Origin: Fimbriimonadaceae bacterium | GTDB lineage: Bacteria > Armatimonadota > Fimbriimonadia > Fimbriimonadales > Fimbriimonadaceae | DNA length: 64,000 nucleotides | Reading direction: 5' to 3' | Assembly: GCA_019187105.1 (NCBI GenBank) | Contig: JABAQM010000001.1 | Span: forward strand, 372,001 to 436,000 | In this document: positions 9,289-17,448 of the stretch, piece after piece | How the letters are laid out: the number at the start of each line of letters is the position of its first letter | How positions within the stretch are numbered: position 1 is the first letter of the stretch | Made by a program: the position numbers and the translations under genes | Notes under the pieces: model-generated | Seen by the model: the letters and a program-made list of their open reading frames with translations, nothing else | Told to the model about the DNA's origin: nothing | Database searches by the model: none

Positions 9289-9714
9289 TTGGAGCGGGTG
9301 AAGTGGCAGGGCGGGCTCAATGGGTGTTTCGCCCTCGCTGCGGATTGGTCGGAGAACGAGTCCTCCAGACGCGTCCGGGCTCTAAGATCGATAAGAATCA
9401 ATGGATCCTGCGGGGTGGGGACGAACAATGAGAAGCACTTCCTAAGGTGTTTGCGGGACCGGGGGTTCCTTTCGCCGTGCAAGCACCATTTCGCTTTCAC
9501 CACAGGAAGCGGAGAGATCGTTCTCGAAGTGGATTATCGGGTGGAGGGCGTAAACGTGTTTGTCGATGGGAGCATCCGCTACGAGAAGTGGGTGGCGGGT
9601 ATGGACGCAGTGAAGCAAGACGCCTTAATAGACGAGGGGATCCTCTTCGATGTGTTTAGGGCCGGTGACAAGGACGCGTTCTTCGCAAGGTTAATTAACT
9701 CGATCTCGGAATGA
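9289..9714 (+). CDS. Possible isolated endonuclease-like domain protein (fragment)
   Basis: Open plus-strand frame of 141 codons from a TTG, in a 600-bp gap between the defence operon and the mobile-element genes. The C-terminal half reads LEVDYRVEGVNVFVDGSI and then D-AVKQDALIDEGI. This recalls the core of Vsr/DUF559-type restriction-endonuclease-like folds, where a VDG strand is followed by a helix starting with a D-x-x-R/K-x-x-L pattern. The N-terminal half is not recognisable and the start is unsupported by a clear ribosome-binding site. It may be the remnant of a larger protein, for instance the C terminus of a helicase. It converges on the gene ending at 9748. I would not assign a function. 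Confidence 0.35.
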   Translation: MERVKWQGGLNGCFALAADWSENESSRRVRALRSIRINGSCGVGTNNEKHFLRCLRDRGFLSPCKHHFAFTTGSGEIVLEVDYRVEGVNVFVDGSIRYEKWVAGMDAVKQDALIDEGILFDVFRAGDKDAFFARLINSISE

Positions 9715-9747
9715 GCATGAACATGGAAATGCGGGTTCGGTTTGAAC

Positions 9748-10101
9748 CTAAGACTTCGCCACCACTTCACGTGGGTCGAGGGTCAGGAGTGGCGTTCCAA
9801 GGCCGAAGTCCACGATCAGACCGTGCTTAGTCGCGCCCCATACTTTGCCGGAGCGACCCGTTTTTCGGTCAAAAACGGGGACTCCGTAGTTTGGAAACCA
9901 TCGGCGAAGGGCAGTTTCCTCGTCCGCCTCGTCCTGAAGGACAGCGGCTACGGCGTCGCGTTGCGTGCGCAACTCTGCCAACAGACTGAGCGGAAATCGC
10001 TCCGGGAAATCCAGCAGGATTTTGCCGTCCGGGCCGAGTTTCAGATGAGCGCCCTCGATTCTTGCCCGGTGGATGACCCGCCAAGCAACTTGCGCGCTCA
10101 A
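9748..10101 (-). CDS. Small TubC-docking-like protein of a mobile element
   Basis: 117 residues from a TTG at 10101. The N-terminal half (ahlKLGPDGKILLDFPERFP followed by LLAELRTQRDAVAAVL) resembles the TubC N-terminal docking-type fold that recurs in small proteins of plasmids and integrated elements, usually beside primase or replication genes. The C-terminal half (residues ~60-117) is unrecognised. The TTG overlaps the stop of the upstream primase gene in a TTGA arrangement and has an AAGGAGG about 8 nt upstream, which decides the start. A longer reading from a GTG at 10158 would overlap the primase by 60 nt with no better site. Its own stop codon lies inside an 11-base sequence (9741-9751) that recurs elsewhere in the window. 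Confidence 0.6.
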   Translation of the reverse strand: MSAQVAWRVIHRARIEGAHLKLGPDGKILLDFPERFPLSLLAELRTQRDAVAAVLQDEADEETALRRWFPNYGVPVFDRKTGRSGKVWGATKHGLIVDFGLGTPLLTLDPREVVAKS

Positions 10102-12494
10102 AACTCGATCCTCCTTCTTTCCCCCGTCCCCGCAGGAATAGGAGGAGAAGTGTCGCACGTGTCGCTAGCGTCGACAAATGCCAAATCCACGTTCAAACTG
10201 GAGGTTTCGACCGTTGACACTTTCAAAGATGCTCCGTCACAAGTGTCGAACGAAGTGTCGTCGACCAATGACCCTACTTCGGGTTCAGTTGTGCTCGTCG
10301 CCGCCTCTTCGACACTTACGACACCCGTTTTGCTGATCTTTTGGTCGAGGTGCCAAACGCGCTGTTTGCCACGCTCTTGCCAAATCTCAATGCCGACCCC
10401 GCGCAAAACCGGCGCGATTCTCCGAAGTCGCTTGCCCAAAGCGTCCGCGCTCGCGGGCCAGCCCTCGGGCCGATCCTTTGGGCCGTTGATTTCCTCTTGA
10501 AGGTTCAGCTTGGCCAGCATCTCACGCGCAGTTCCCTTGAACTCGCCAGATACCGCCAACGCCACAACGGCAGAGGAGAGCGCGTCTTCCTCTACGGTTT
10601 GCGCGTTCTTCGCCGCGCGATTCTGGGCCAGAAATTGCCACACGAGTTCGCGCTCGGCTTCCGGCGAACCGGCATGCACCCAGGCCGCAAAGTCAGCCAT
10701 TCGAGGCAACGCACCCGGTGGAGTGATCTTGCCTCTATCTCTGAGGGCCCGGGAAACGCGGTCCAATACCGCACCCAGAATCCCGCCGGCATTTGCGAGA
10801 TACAAGGTCTCCAGATCTGCCTCCGCCTTGCGATCGTCGCCTCCGGGTCTAACAAAATGAACGAAGAGTGACCGCTCGGCAAGGTCGGGTGCCGATGCCG
10901 GATCGTTGATCCCGTTAATGAGGACCGGTCTCCGCCCCATGACCACGTGTTCCTCCGAGTCCGTGTAAAGCTTACGTGCTGCGATTCCGCCACCTGTAGC
11001 TAGCGCACAAAGGGAGTCCGACAGTTTGGGCGATATGCTGGCCAAATTGTCGAAGGCAAGGATGAAGCCAGAACCAAGCGCGGCTGCAAGATCGCGTTCG
11101 TCTTTCGGTGGAAGGCGAAGCGAGGGCTCCGCCGGGTCGATAAGGCGTCGCAGAACCCTGCAGCCGAAACTCTTACCACTGCCCTGCTCCCCGGTCGCAA
11201 TGAGGATCGGGAAACCGCCCGGAGGAGGCATGAACGCGCCTAGCAGAAACGCCTCAATCATGGGCAGGCCGTCAGCGTCTACGCTAAGAAGCTCACTCAA
11301 TGCGGTCATGTTGCCGCCTGGTTTGGGCTCGGGTAGCGAGCCAGCATGTTTGGGGCGAACGAATCGCACCGGGCAGGCATCGTCGGCTACAAAGTCCCAC
11401 CCATCGGCGGCCACTCTAACAATGCGTCGCCTATCGTCGCAAAGATCGAGCCATACGGCCATGTCTGCGTGTCCTACCCGCCTGGCAATCTCTCGCTCTT
11501 GGCCCTCAAAGAATGCGTGCGCGGCCAACGTATCAACCGCCCGGTCTAGCGCGTCCTTCGGAGCCGCGCTCTTTCTTTGGTGGTACCACTCGCCGCCAAG
11601 CCATTCGCGGAAGCTCCTGTCTCTGACCGGCAAGTTATCGAACCCTCCCGAAACGTGCGGGACCGTTGCGAAGGGCTCTCGATTCGCGTTGTGCCACAAC
11701 TTGGCACGACTCCTGCCGAGCTCGATCAACCCTTCCGCCGCGTTCGCCTGCTTCTCGGGCTTCTCGGACTTGTGCTCTTCGATCAACTCGTCCAGCTCAT
11801 CCACAGTCCCGCCCCGGACGAAGAAGTCGTCGGCACCGGTTTTCGCACCGTCATCGCCCTGAAGCAAACGGCATACGTAAACTGCCGCACCCATCGCCCT
11901 AAGCATGTCAGCCAGGCGATCCTCAGCCTTCCGGACTTGTTCGTTCGTCGCTGAGTCAGAATCGAACACGATGCAGACTTTCTGTCCCTTGGGACCGATA
12001 AGGTCCCAATCGCCTCGAAGCGCGTCAACGTTCTTAAAGTTCCAGACGCCCGGCAACCCAAGTGCCGCCAAGCCCTGCGAGACTAGCGCGGCCGCTTTCT
12101 TCTCGCCTTCGGTAACGAAGATGTAGTCAAGTTCGGGCAAGGGTCTCCCCGCAACACTCTGTAAGCCTTCGATAAACGCACGCGCGGCTGGCAAGCAATA
12201 AACCCGGCACGATTGTCCCAGGGGCTGCTCGTACTTTCTTGGCCTACCCTTCGAGTCCATGCGAGGTGAGTCAGGCCGTATGCGTGAATACATCGGGCAC
12301 TCGCCGCCAGCCCATGTTAGTACAGGCAGTACAAGCGCGGGTGGCCTGATGTCTTCCTGTCGGAAGCCAATGTCCGAAAGTTCGGCTTTGGTGGTTGCCG
12401 TCCATGCTCCCATCTCGTTGATGATCGGAACCGAGATCGCAGATTCCCTTTCGAGAATGCGGCGGTGGCCTTCGGAAAGTAGCTTATGCACCAT
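10098..12494 (-). CDS. Mobile-element replication primase-helicase (DUF3854-like Toprim plus P-loop ATPase)
   Basis: About 798 residues from the ATG at 12494. The N-terminal third has Toprim-like motifs: TEGEKKAAAL near residue 128 and IVFDSDS near 176, followed by GADDFF. The C-terminal half has a Walker A GEQGSGKSF near 435 and a hydrophobic strand LAFDNLA that probably carries the Walker B aspartate. Then come a polar KLYTDSEE loop and RPVLINGIND, as in D5-like/phage primase-helicase ATPases. It probably primes and opens DNA for replication of an integrated element. The tail from about residue 730 is rich in Ser and Thr. An upstream in-frame start at 12713 would overlap the excisionase-like gene almost entirely, so I use 12494, which overlaps that gene by 11 nt. 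No integrase is visible nearby. Confidence 0.75.
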   Translation of the reverse strand: MVHKLLSEGHRRILERESAISVPIINEMGAWTATTKAELSDIGFRQEDIRPPALVLPVLTWAGGECPMYSRIRPDSPRMDSKGRPRKYEQPLGQSCRVYCLPAARAFIEGLQSVAGRPLPELDYIFVTEGEKKAAALVSQGLAALGLPGVWNFKNVDALRGDWDLIGPKGQKVCIVFDSDSATNEQVRKAEDRLADMLRAMGAAVYVCRLLQGDDGAKTGADDFFVRGGTVDELDELIEEHKSEKPEKQANAAEGLIELGRSRAKLWHNANREPFATVPHVSGGFDNLPVRDRSFREWLGGEWYHQRKSAAPKDALDRAVDTLAAHAFFEGQEREIARRVGHADMAVWLDLCDDRRRIVRVAADGWDFVADDACPVRFVRPKHAGSLPEPKPGGNMTALSELLSVDADGLPMIEAFLLGAFMPPPGGFPILIATGEQGSGKSFGCRVLRRLIDPAEPSLRLPPKDERDLAAALGSGFILAFDNLASISPKLSDSLCALATGGGIAARKLYTDSEEHVVMGRRPVLINGINDPASAPDLAERSLFVHFVRPGGDDRKAEADLETLYLANAGGILGAVLDRVSRALRDRGKITPPGALPRMADFAAWVHAGSPEAERELVWQFLAQNRAAKNAQTVEEDALSSAVVALAVSGEFKGTAREMLAKLNLQEEINGPKDRPEGWPASADALGKRLRRIAPVLRGVGIEIWQERGKQRVWHLDQKISKTGVVSVEEAATSTTEPEVGSLVDDTSFDTCDGASLKVSTVETSSLNVDLAFVDASDTCDTSPPIPAGTGERRRIEF

Positions 12495-12753
12495 CGCCTT
12501 GGCGGCGATCCGCGCTGCCCTTCCGTAGCTTCTGGGTGGAGTCTGCTTTATCGCTAATTTCCCCGCTTCCAGCCTCACCAAGGCCATCAGCCACAAAGCG
12601 CTCCAGTTCGACACGCGGAATCCGGACCCCGCGTTTGCCGACCCGAACGGTCCGGAGCCGTCCAGCCCGGATGAGCTCGTAAAGGGTCGACCGTGAAACC
12701 GCGAGGTGTCCACACGCCTCTACCAGTCTGATCAAAGTTGCAGATGTATTCAC
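12484..12753 (-). CDS. Excisionase-like helix-turn-helix DNA-binding protein
   Basis: 89 residues from a GTG at 12753. The first ~55 residues form an excisionase/MerR-type winged HTH: HLAVSRSTLYELIRAGRL, then RTVRVGKRGVRIPRVELERF. This is the usual Xis/HTH_17 pattern of an SRSTLYxLIxxG helix, a basic wing and a final ELERF. The rest is a charged tail. Such proteins control excision and expression of integrative elements. A -10-like TATAGT (complement of 12760-12765) ends only 6 bp before the GTG and there is no ribosome-binding site, so the mRNA may be leaderless. It is the first gene of a three-gene minus-strand operon with the primase-helicase and the TubC-like protein. A longer in-frame reading from 13035 would run through the divergent gene and is rejected. 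Confidence 0.75.
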   Translation of the reverse strand: MNTSATLIRLVEACGHLAVSRSTLYELIRAGRLRTVRVGKRGVRIPRVELERFVADGLGEAGSGEISDKADSTQKLRKGSADRRQGDGA

Positions 12754-12757
12754 GGAA

Positions 12758-12798
12758 CCACTATAGCACGCACAAATCTGTAGAACGAGGTATAGTGG
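12758..12798. promoter_or_regulatory. Inverted repeat with divergent -10 elements
   Basis: CCACTATA (12758-12765) and TATAGTGG (12791-12798) form a perfect 8-bp inverted repeat with 25 bp between. Each arm contains a TATAGT -10-like hexamer pointing outward: one ends 6 bp before the GTG at 12753 (minus), the other 9 bp before the ATG at 12806 (plus). The arms could be two face-away promoters for leaderless transcripts, and also the operator for the excisionase-like protein. Confidence 0.6.
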
Positions 12799-12805
12799 CA
12801 TCGAT

Positions 12806-13948
12806 ATGACGAACAACTCCCGAACAAATACGCCAGGAAACCAGAATCCGGTGCCATCGATTAGGACTAAGCTGTTGGGAGACAGTCGGGTACTAGAAGG
12901 TGCGTTTCGGTGGTTACTACGGAGGCCATGCGCCCTCTTATTTGGCGACTTCAGAATCCGCGGGCCAGTCTGTTTCCCTGAGCCGCCAAATAGTGCCCTG
13001 TATTCTTCGGGCCAAAGCGGGTGTATCGTTGTCACCGCGCCTGATCATCGAATGTTCGAAGCCGAGATCAGAATTGCGGAGTGTCTGAACCGATTCATGG
13101 AGCTGAAGTCACCCGATGAGGCACTGGCCTTTGCCAATGAATTTGGTTTCATTGGATTGGGACCTGCGAACGTCGGCTGCTACTTTGACTTGCAAAATCC
13201 TAACCAGCCGATCAAGACCTTGCCAGATTGGTTGCGTGAGTCGGAAACGGTCATGCCGCAGCCAGGAGAGCTTTCCGTTTGCCAGCTCGCGATCGAAACT
13301 CTCAACGCTTTCCCCCGACCTGACTTGCCTGACCTCCCAGAGATCAATCAGCATAACTTGAGCTTTTGTCTCCACGGTGAGCCCATTGAGATATGGCTTT
13401 GGCACGCGGAACGACTTCGAGTTTGGGCAGAGGTCGTCGGGCCGGGCACATCTGATCGGCGGGTGAGGGACCTGCTCGAACGTCCTGCGAATTACGAACC
13501 CGAATTACCTTGGCGATACCACCTATCTCACGATGCACCACCGTCTTCGTACGATTCCATCGGCGGCACCTATGAGAGAGTTCTTAACCCCAAGAGCGAG
13601 GCGCGGAGCATCATGGCAGATCGGATTGCTTTAGGGGTTCAGCAAACCGTTGACCGACACCTGGGCTTTGTGCCGAGCCAGGCACCAACCTGGCCCGAGG
13701 TTATCGTTCCAGACTCCCTTCTGACCGCCCTGTATCTCGAGTTTTCGCAACGTCATTTGCGGCGCCTCCAGGTGATTAAATCCACTCGCACCGTCACATG
13801 CGAGAAATGCGGTCGGCCAATGGAGGAAAAACTCAATGCACGGGGACGGAAGAGATTCTGCAGTGACGCCTGCCGCATGGCCCACACGCGGCTCTTGGCA
13901 CGGTTAAGGGCTTCAGATGTAAGCACAAGCGAAGCAAGCACGGACTAG
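12806..13948 (+). CDS. Hypothetical protein with C-terminal zinc-finger
   Basis: 380 residues, family not recognised. The C terminus (about residues 333-360) has CEKCGRPM, then FCSDACRMAHTRLL. This C-x2-C...C-x3-C treble-clef-like zinc-binding pattern resembles the small zinc fingers at the ends of CGNR/DUF6076-type proteins. The central part carries several Trp and Pro residues (RVWAEVVGPG, AERL) without a known motif. The ATG at 12806 has no Shine-Dalgarno; a TATAGT -10 ends 9 bp upstream, which suggests a leaderless or near-leaderless mRNA. It diverges from the excisionase-like gene across a shared inverted repeat, so it may be a cargo or regulatory gene of the same element. DNA or RNA binding is an inference from the zinc finger only. 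Confidence 0.7.
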   Translation: MTNNSRTNTPGNQNPVPSIRTKLLGDSRVLEGAFRWLLRRPCALLFGDFRIRGPVCFPEPPNSALYSSGQSGCIVVTAPDHRMFEAEIRIAECLNRFMELKSPDEALAFANEFGFIGLGPANVGCYFDLQNPNQPIKTLPDWLRESETVMPQPGELSVCQLAIETLNAFPRPDLPDLPEINQHNLSFCLHGEPIEIWLWHAERLRVWAEVVGPGTSDRRVRDLLERPANYEPELPWRYHLSHDAPPSSYDSIGGTYERVLNPKSEARSIMADRIALGVQQTVDRHLGFVPSQAPTWPEVIVPDSLLTALYLEFSQRHLRRLQVIKSTRTVTCEKCGRPMEEKLNARGRKRFCSDACRMAHTRLLARLRASDVSTSEASTD

Positions 13949-14022
13949 CGCCCGTCGAATCCTTTCCAAAAAAGCCCCGATTACACCAGGCAACAGAGTG
14001 GGGGTCTCGCAGCCGGGTGCCA

Positions 14023-14337
14023 TCAGCTACCGTACCGGCGCCGCGCAAACCAACGCCATGTGTGGGCTCGTGCGCGAGCAAGGCTGAACTCTTTCCGTAC
14101 CGCTATCTGCTGCGCTCGCTTTTTCATCAAGAGGGCGTAAAACTCTGGTTCGTGCTTGCGCATTCGGCGCAAGTGCTCATAGAGCGTCCCAATGCTCACC
14201 CCAAGCGCGGCCGCAGTTTCTCGATAGGTTCTCGCGCAGTCTTTCGCAAGCAGCGCCTCCATCACCTCAACACGCCGCTCGGGCATGTGTTTGAGCTCCC
14301 GCAGGACCTCCTTAGAAAACCCATAATTGTTGGCCAC
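14023..14337 (-). CDS. Small HTH protein (intact member of a local family)
   Basis: 104 residues from a GTG at 14337. The centre reads YRETAAALGVSIGTLYEHLRR, a sigma-70 region 4/LuxR-type helix-turn-helix. Before it comes MPERRVEVMEALLAKD and after it a basic tail ending in a run of Arg. A related but frameshifted copy is at 24638-24980; the two share M-P-x-RR, ALL-x-x-D, YRE-x-A and GT-(V/L)-YEHLRRMR-x-x-EP. This suggests a DNA-binding regulator or a sigma-like small protein. Nothing else about its role can be read from sequence. Upstream, 14338-14634 has no convincing gene. Confidence 0.6.
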   Translation of the reverse strand: MANNYGFSKEVLRELKHMPERRVEVMEALLAKDCARTYRETAAALGVSIGTLYEHLRRMRKHEPEFYALLMKKRAQQIAVRKEFSLARARAHTWRWFARRRYGS

Positions 14338-14634
14338 ACATCCGTGACGAATTGCGTCCCAGCAATGCTTCGCAATGGCCTATGGGCCACGGAATTTCCG
14401 GCCGTTTTTTGGATACCATTTGGCGGTCGAATGGTCAAAAACGCCGGTCACGTGTTTCTGCCAAATTACCGCGATGAGGATCCGCACGGAACGGTCTTCT
14501 CCCTCAAGTTTTTGGATGACGTTCGGGCCAGAGATCGCCCTCAACAGCACATTGAGCAATGGCCCGAAACCGCCCACACAGCGTCAAAAAACCCGGATGC
14601 GGAAGTGATTACCTGCGGAAATGCGTTAAAACGA

Positions 14635-16240
14635 TTTTGAACCTAAGGTGTCATGTAACTTTGGTTTTTTTAGTGACAACCCCTAGCGCCTAACAATCGC
14701 GCCCAAAGTGCCGAAACGTAATCGTGGCCTTTCGAACCATTTTTCGCGCCGCGCATGACCAATCCTATGAGCGGCGCGATGACTTTTCGGGGTCGCAATT
14801 TCTGCAACCGCTGGCGTGCGCGCGACCACTAATTGCACCCGACTGGTACCGGCACGTGTACCTTGTTCCAAGGGCAGTTTCGGGCACCTCATGTCTTGTG
14901 CGCACGCCGCACACAGGATTGCACTGCCACTTGGATCCGAGGCATCCTTGACCCGATCTTTCGGGCATGCGTCGAAATTCTGCCCTCACTACCGGCGGAA
15001 GTTTTGGTTGCGATGCCACGATCTTACGACGAAAGAGCGCCACCTTATGCATCCGAAACGTGGGCGACCATCATGGCTCCGCCGCGACGACAACGCCCAA
15101 ACATTGCCTGTGCTTGGAAGCGCGATCCCGTACGTCTCGGAAAGAGATGCCAATGCTTGACGGGAATCAGTGAGCGCTACATTTCCGATGGCGGCAATGC
15201 CCCTAACCTGGCCGTTTCGTGCGCCACAATTTCCCCGGATTGGTCAAAGGAACCACGAGTGAAAACTAACGGCTGGCACACGCGCGCATGCGCGGCAATC
15301 AGGGTGCCCAAAGGTGACGGCTCTCGGCCGCATTTGGCAAAACCCATGCGCCGCTGCATTGCCGCGCGGCGTGACGCGCCACCATTCCCGCCGCTCCACA
15401 ATTGGCCAACGTCGGTGCGCAGCATTCGCAAAAACCGGCCAAAAGCGGTGAAGCAGATTTGAACCTAAAATGTCATGGAAAATGGGTATTTTTTTCATAT
15501 CAACTCCGGTGGACGAAAAATGCGCCGCCAAAACGGCACGGATTGGCACATTAGTGCCATGACTCAAGAGGCCCATGCCGGCACTCGGGCCACACTGGAA
15601 CGCAATAAGACCACCGTTAGCGGGACCCGTCGCACACCTGCCGCGCAGCGGGTTTCATCTGGAAAAAGCCAGCTCGCCAAAACTGGTTGGACACGCTTCA
15701 CACCCACCAAGCAGAGTACGCGATTGGCGTAACCAATGCGCCGCCGCATGGCCGCGCGCGTAGTGCCGCGCCACCATTCCCGCCGCTCTGCATTTCGGCA
15801 TAGTCTGCGCGCGCCAACGCGGCAAAAGTCCGCGAAACGTCGCGAAGCAGTTTTGATCCTAAATCGTCATGGAAAGTCGGTATTTGTTAGCGTCCCACTT
15901 TTGGGTTGATAAACGCCAAACCAAAGTGGACGGATTGGTCACGTTCATGCCTCGCCCAATAGCGGTCCGTGCCCAAAATCGCCATCAATCTGCCGCACCG
16001 GCGCGCCATGTGTACGTCGTTGGCGTGATCAGCCGCACTCTTGCCGCGGAGCGGGATTTATGCGGCGAAATCCGTCGCGCCAAAACTGGTTGGCACACTT
16101 CACACCCACCAAGAATGGGACATGATCGGCACCGGGAGCCGCGCCAATTCCTTGCCCAAATTGGTGCCCACCCGACACCGGCCGCGCTCGCCATTTTGTG
16201 ACGCCAAGCGCGGGTTGCACCGCGACAATGCGCGTAATAT
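14635..16240. repeat. Cluster of decayed ~390-400 bp direct repeats
   Basis: No convincing gene. The stretch is built of diverged direct repeats. A boundary motif, TTTGAACCTAAAATGTCATG at 15458-15477, recurs as variants at 14635-14655 and 15851-15870, and once outside the cluster at 25194-25219. Between boundaries, CGCCAAAACTGGTTGG followed by CTTCACACCCACCAAG occurs at 15675-15711 and 16078-16113. A GCGCCACCATTCCCGCCGCT block occurs at 15375 and 15768. Spacings are 391-403 bp. The 14635 to 15458 distance is about twice the period, implying one further eroded copy near 15050. On the minus strand the copies carry short stretches weakly reminiscent of the 3' half of the small HTH gene at 14023, but with stops. 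Confidence 0.65.
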
Positions 16241-16244
16241 CTTC

Positions 16245-17102
16245 TCACGAAGTGGACTTCGACGAAGCGATTCGACCACTCTTACGCATCCCAACTTCTG
16301 GCGGATCCCCGGCAGCGATGCGCCGCAAAAACGTCGCGACCGCCACTTCGAATCGCGGATCATCAACCCACACTTCCAGGGTTTTTTCCTCGCCGAATGC
16401 GCGGTGCATGTCCTGCCAATGCGCCGATCGCTTATGGATGCCAAGGGGCCGCCGCGGCCCTGCAATTGCGTCCTCTGGTGACATCCCGGCTTTCATCCGA
16501 ATGGTGATCCCAACCGCCGTGTATCGGCATCGGGGATCGGTTGCCCATGCGGCCAAGGTCTTGCGCTCACCAAAGGCTTCGATGAGCGGCTTACGATAAT
16601 GTTTGGGGCGTGTGCCTTGGACCAGCGCGTCTTCAAATGCCCAGCCATCGGCCAAGCGCCGCTGGAGTAGCGCTCGACTAACCATGCAACGTGAATCCCG
16701 CAGCCAGTCCGACAGTGACTTCTCTTCCCCGAATGCGGAAAAGTGGGGCGATGCAATGTCGCGCATCGACCGCGCGCGCATGGCAACTTCAATAGGAATT
16801 CCCTTCTTCACCCGTTTCAACAAGACGGAATATTCAACCTTGCATCGCGGATCTCTGGACCATCCGTTGACGGATTTCAGCTCGCCGAATGCGCCCCACA
16901 GCCGAACAGGTTTCCGTGCCCAAAAGCGTTGGCGAGACGCATCGATTGGCTGAGTAATCGCCGTTTCTGCCTGCCATCCGCAGCGAAGACGATGGACCAG
17001 TGCTGCGTAATTGACGGCGCACCGCGCATCGCGCGACCAAGCCTTGATGGACTTGGATTCGCCAAATGCTGCGATCAAATGCGGAGTAAATCGGCCGCTC
17101 AC
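16245..17102 (-). CDS. Protein of five tandem AFGE/W-RDPRC modules
   Basis: 285 residues from a GTG at 17102, made almost entirely of five repeats of about 50-60 residues. Each has the pattern AFGE-x-K-(S/T)-(L/I/V)-x-x-W-x-x-D-x-R-(C/F), then a helix ending R-(L/I/V/M) and a G-x-x-x-E-x-A/G turn. Copies start near residues 10, 68, 120, 172 and 232. The fifth copy has Phe in place of the Cys. Comparable single modules occur, as I recall, in phage and mobile-element proteins next to HNH/NUMOD-type DNA-binding segments, so a DNA-binding array is my inference. There is no catalytic motif. It sits between the decayed repeat cluster and the RHS locus and has no co-directional close neighbour. Confidence 0.6.
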   Translation of the reverse strand: MSGRFTPHLIAAFGESKSIKAWSRDARCAVNYAALVHRLRCGWQAETAITQPIDASRQRFWARKPVRLWGAFGELKSVNGWSRDPRCKVEYSVLLKRVKKGIPIEVAMRARSMRDIASPHFSAFGEEKSLSDWLRDSRCMVSRALLQRRLADGWAFEDALVQGTRPKHYRKPLIEAFGERKTLAAWATDPRCRYTAVGITIRMKAGMSPEDAIAGPRRPLGIHKRSAHWQDMHRAFGEEKTLEVWVDDPRFEVAVATFLRRIAAGDPPEVGMRKSGRIASSKSTS

Positions 17103-17350
17103 TCAACCTTGATTCTGACCTGCTGTTGCCGCCGCGTTGCTAGCCAGGCGCGGAAGCCGCCGGTAACAACTAATCGTCAACGCGAGGGCATGGCCCTCAA
17201 GCTCAACCGAACGCCTGCGCTTGATGCAGCCAGCTTATCTGGCCGTAGCGCGAGGACGCAAGAACATGCATCGCCGAGCTTGGCAAAGCTCGCATGCAAT
17301 AAATGCGATGCATGCCACCCGGGCTCAGACAACGGTTGCGGCCACCCGCC

Positions 17351-17441
17351 GCCGTGGTCGAAGTTCGCCCGAACTATCCAGCCGGTTCAGGGTCTGGAAC
17401 GCCCGCGATCCGCTCTCCGGCGAACCCACCCGGATGAAGTC
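17351..17441 (-). pseudogene. Fragment of the RHS core (shuffled remnant)
   Basis: Positions 17363-17441 match 19679-19757 inside the RHS gene over 79 bp with only a few substitutions. The preceding GCCGTGGTCGAA (17351-17362) matches 19641-19652, so 26 bp are deleted between the two blocks. Translated on the minus strand the fragment reads as RHS core (FIRVGSPESG, RAFQTLNRLDSSGE). It has no open frame of its own. The rest of the 17103-17448 gap shows nothing I recognise. Confidence 0.75.
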
Positions 17442-17448
17442 AACAGCA

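Noticed and set aside
12714-13035. N-terminal extension of the excisionase-like gene to 13035
   Set aside because: It would cover the divergent zinc-finger gene and the inverted-repeat promoter; the HTH homology begins after the GTG at 12753.
14800-16600. Several open frames of 100-210 codons on both strands
   Set aside because: They lie in the decayed repeat cluster, change frame from copy to copy and show no conserved protein pattern; length alone is expected in GC-rich DNA.
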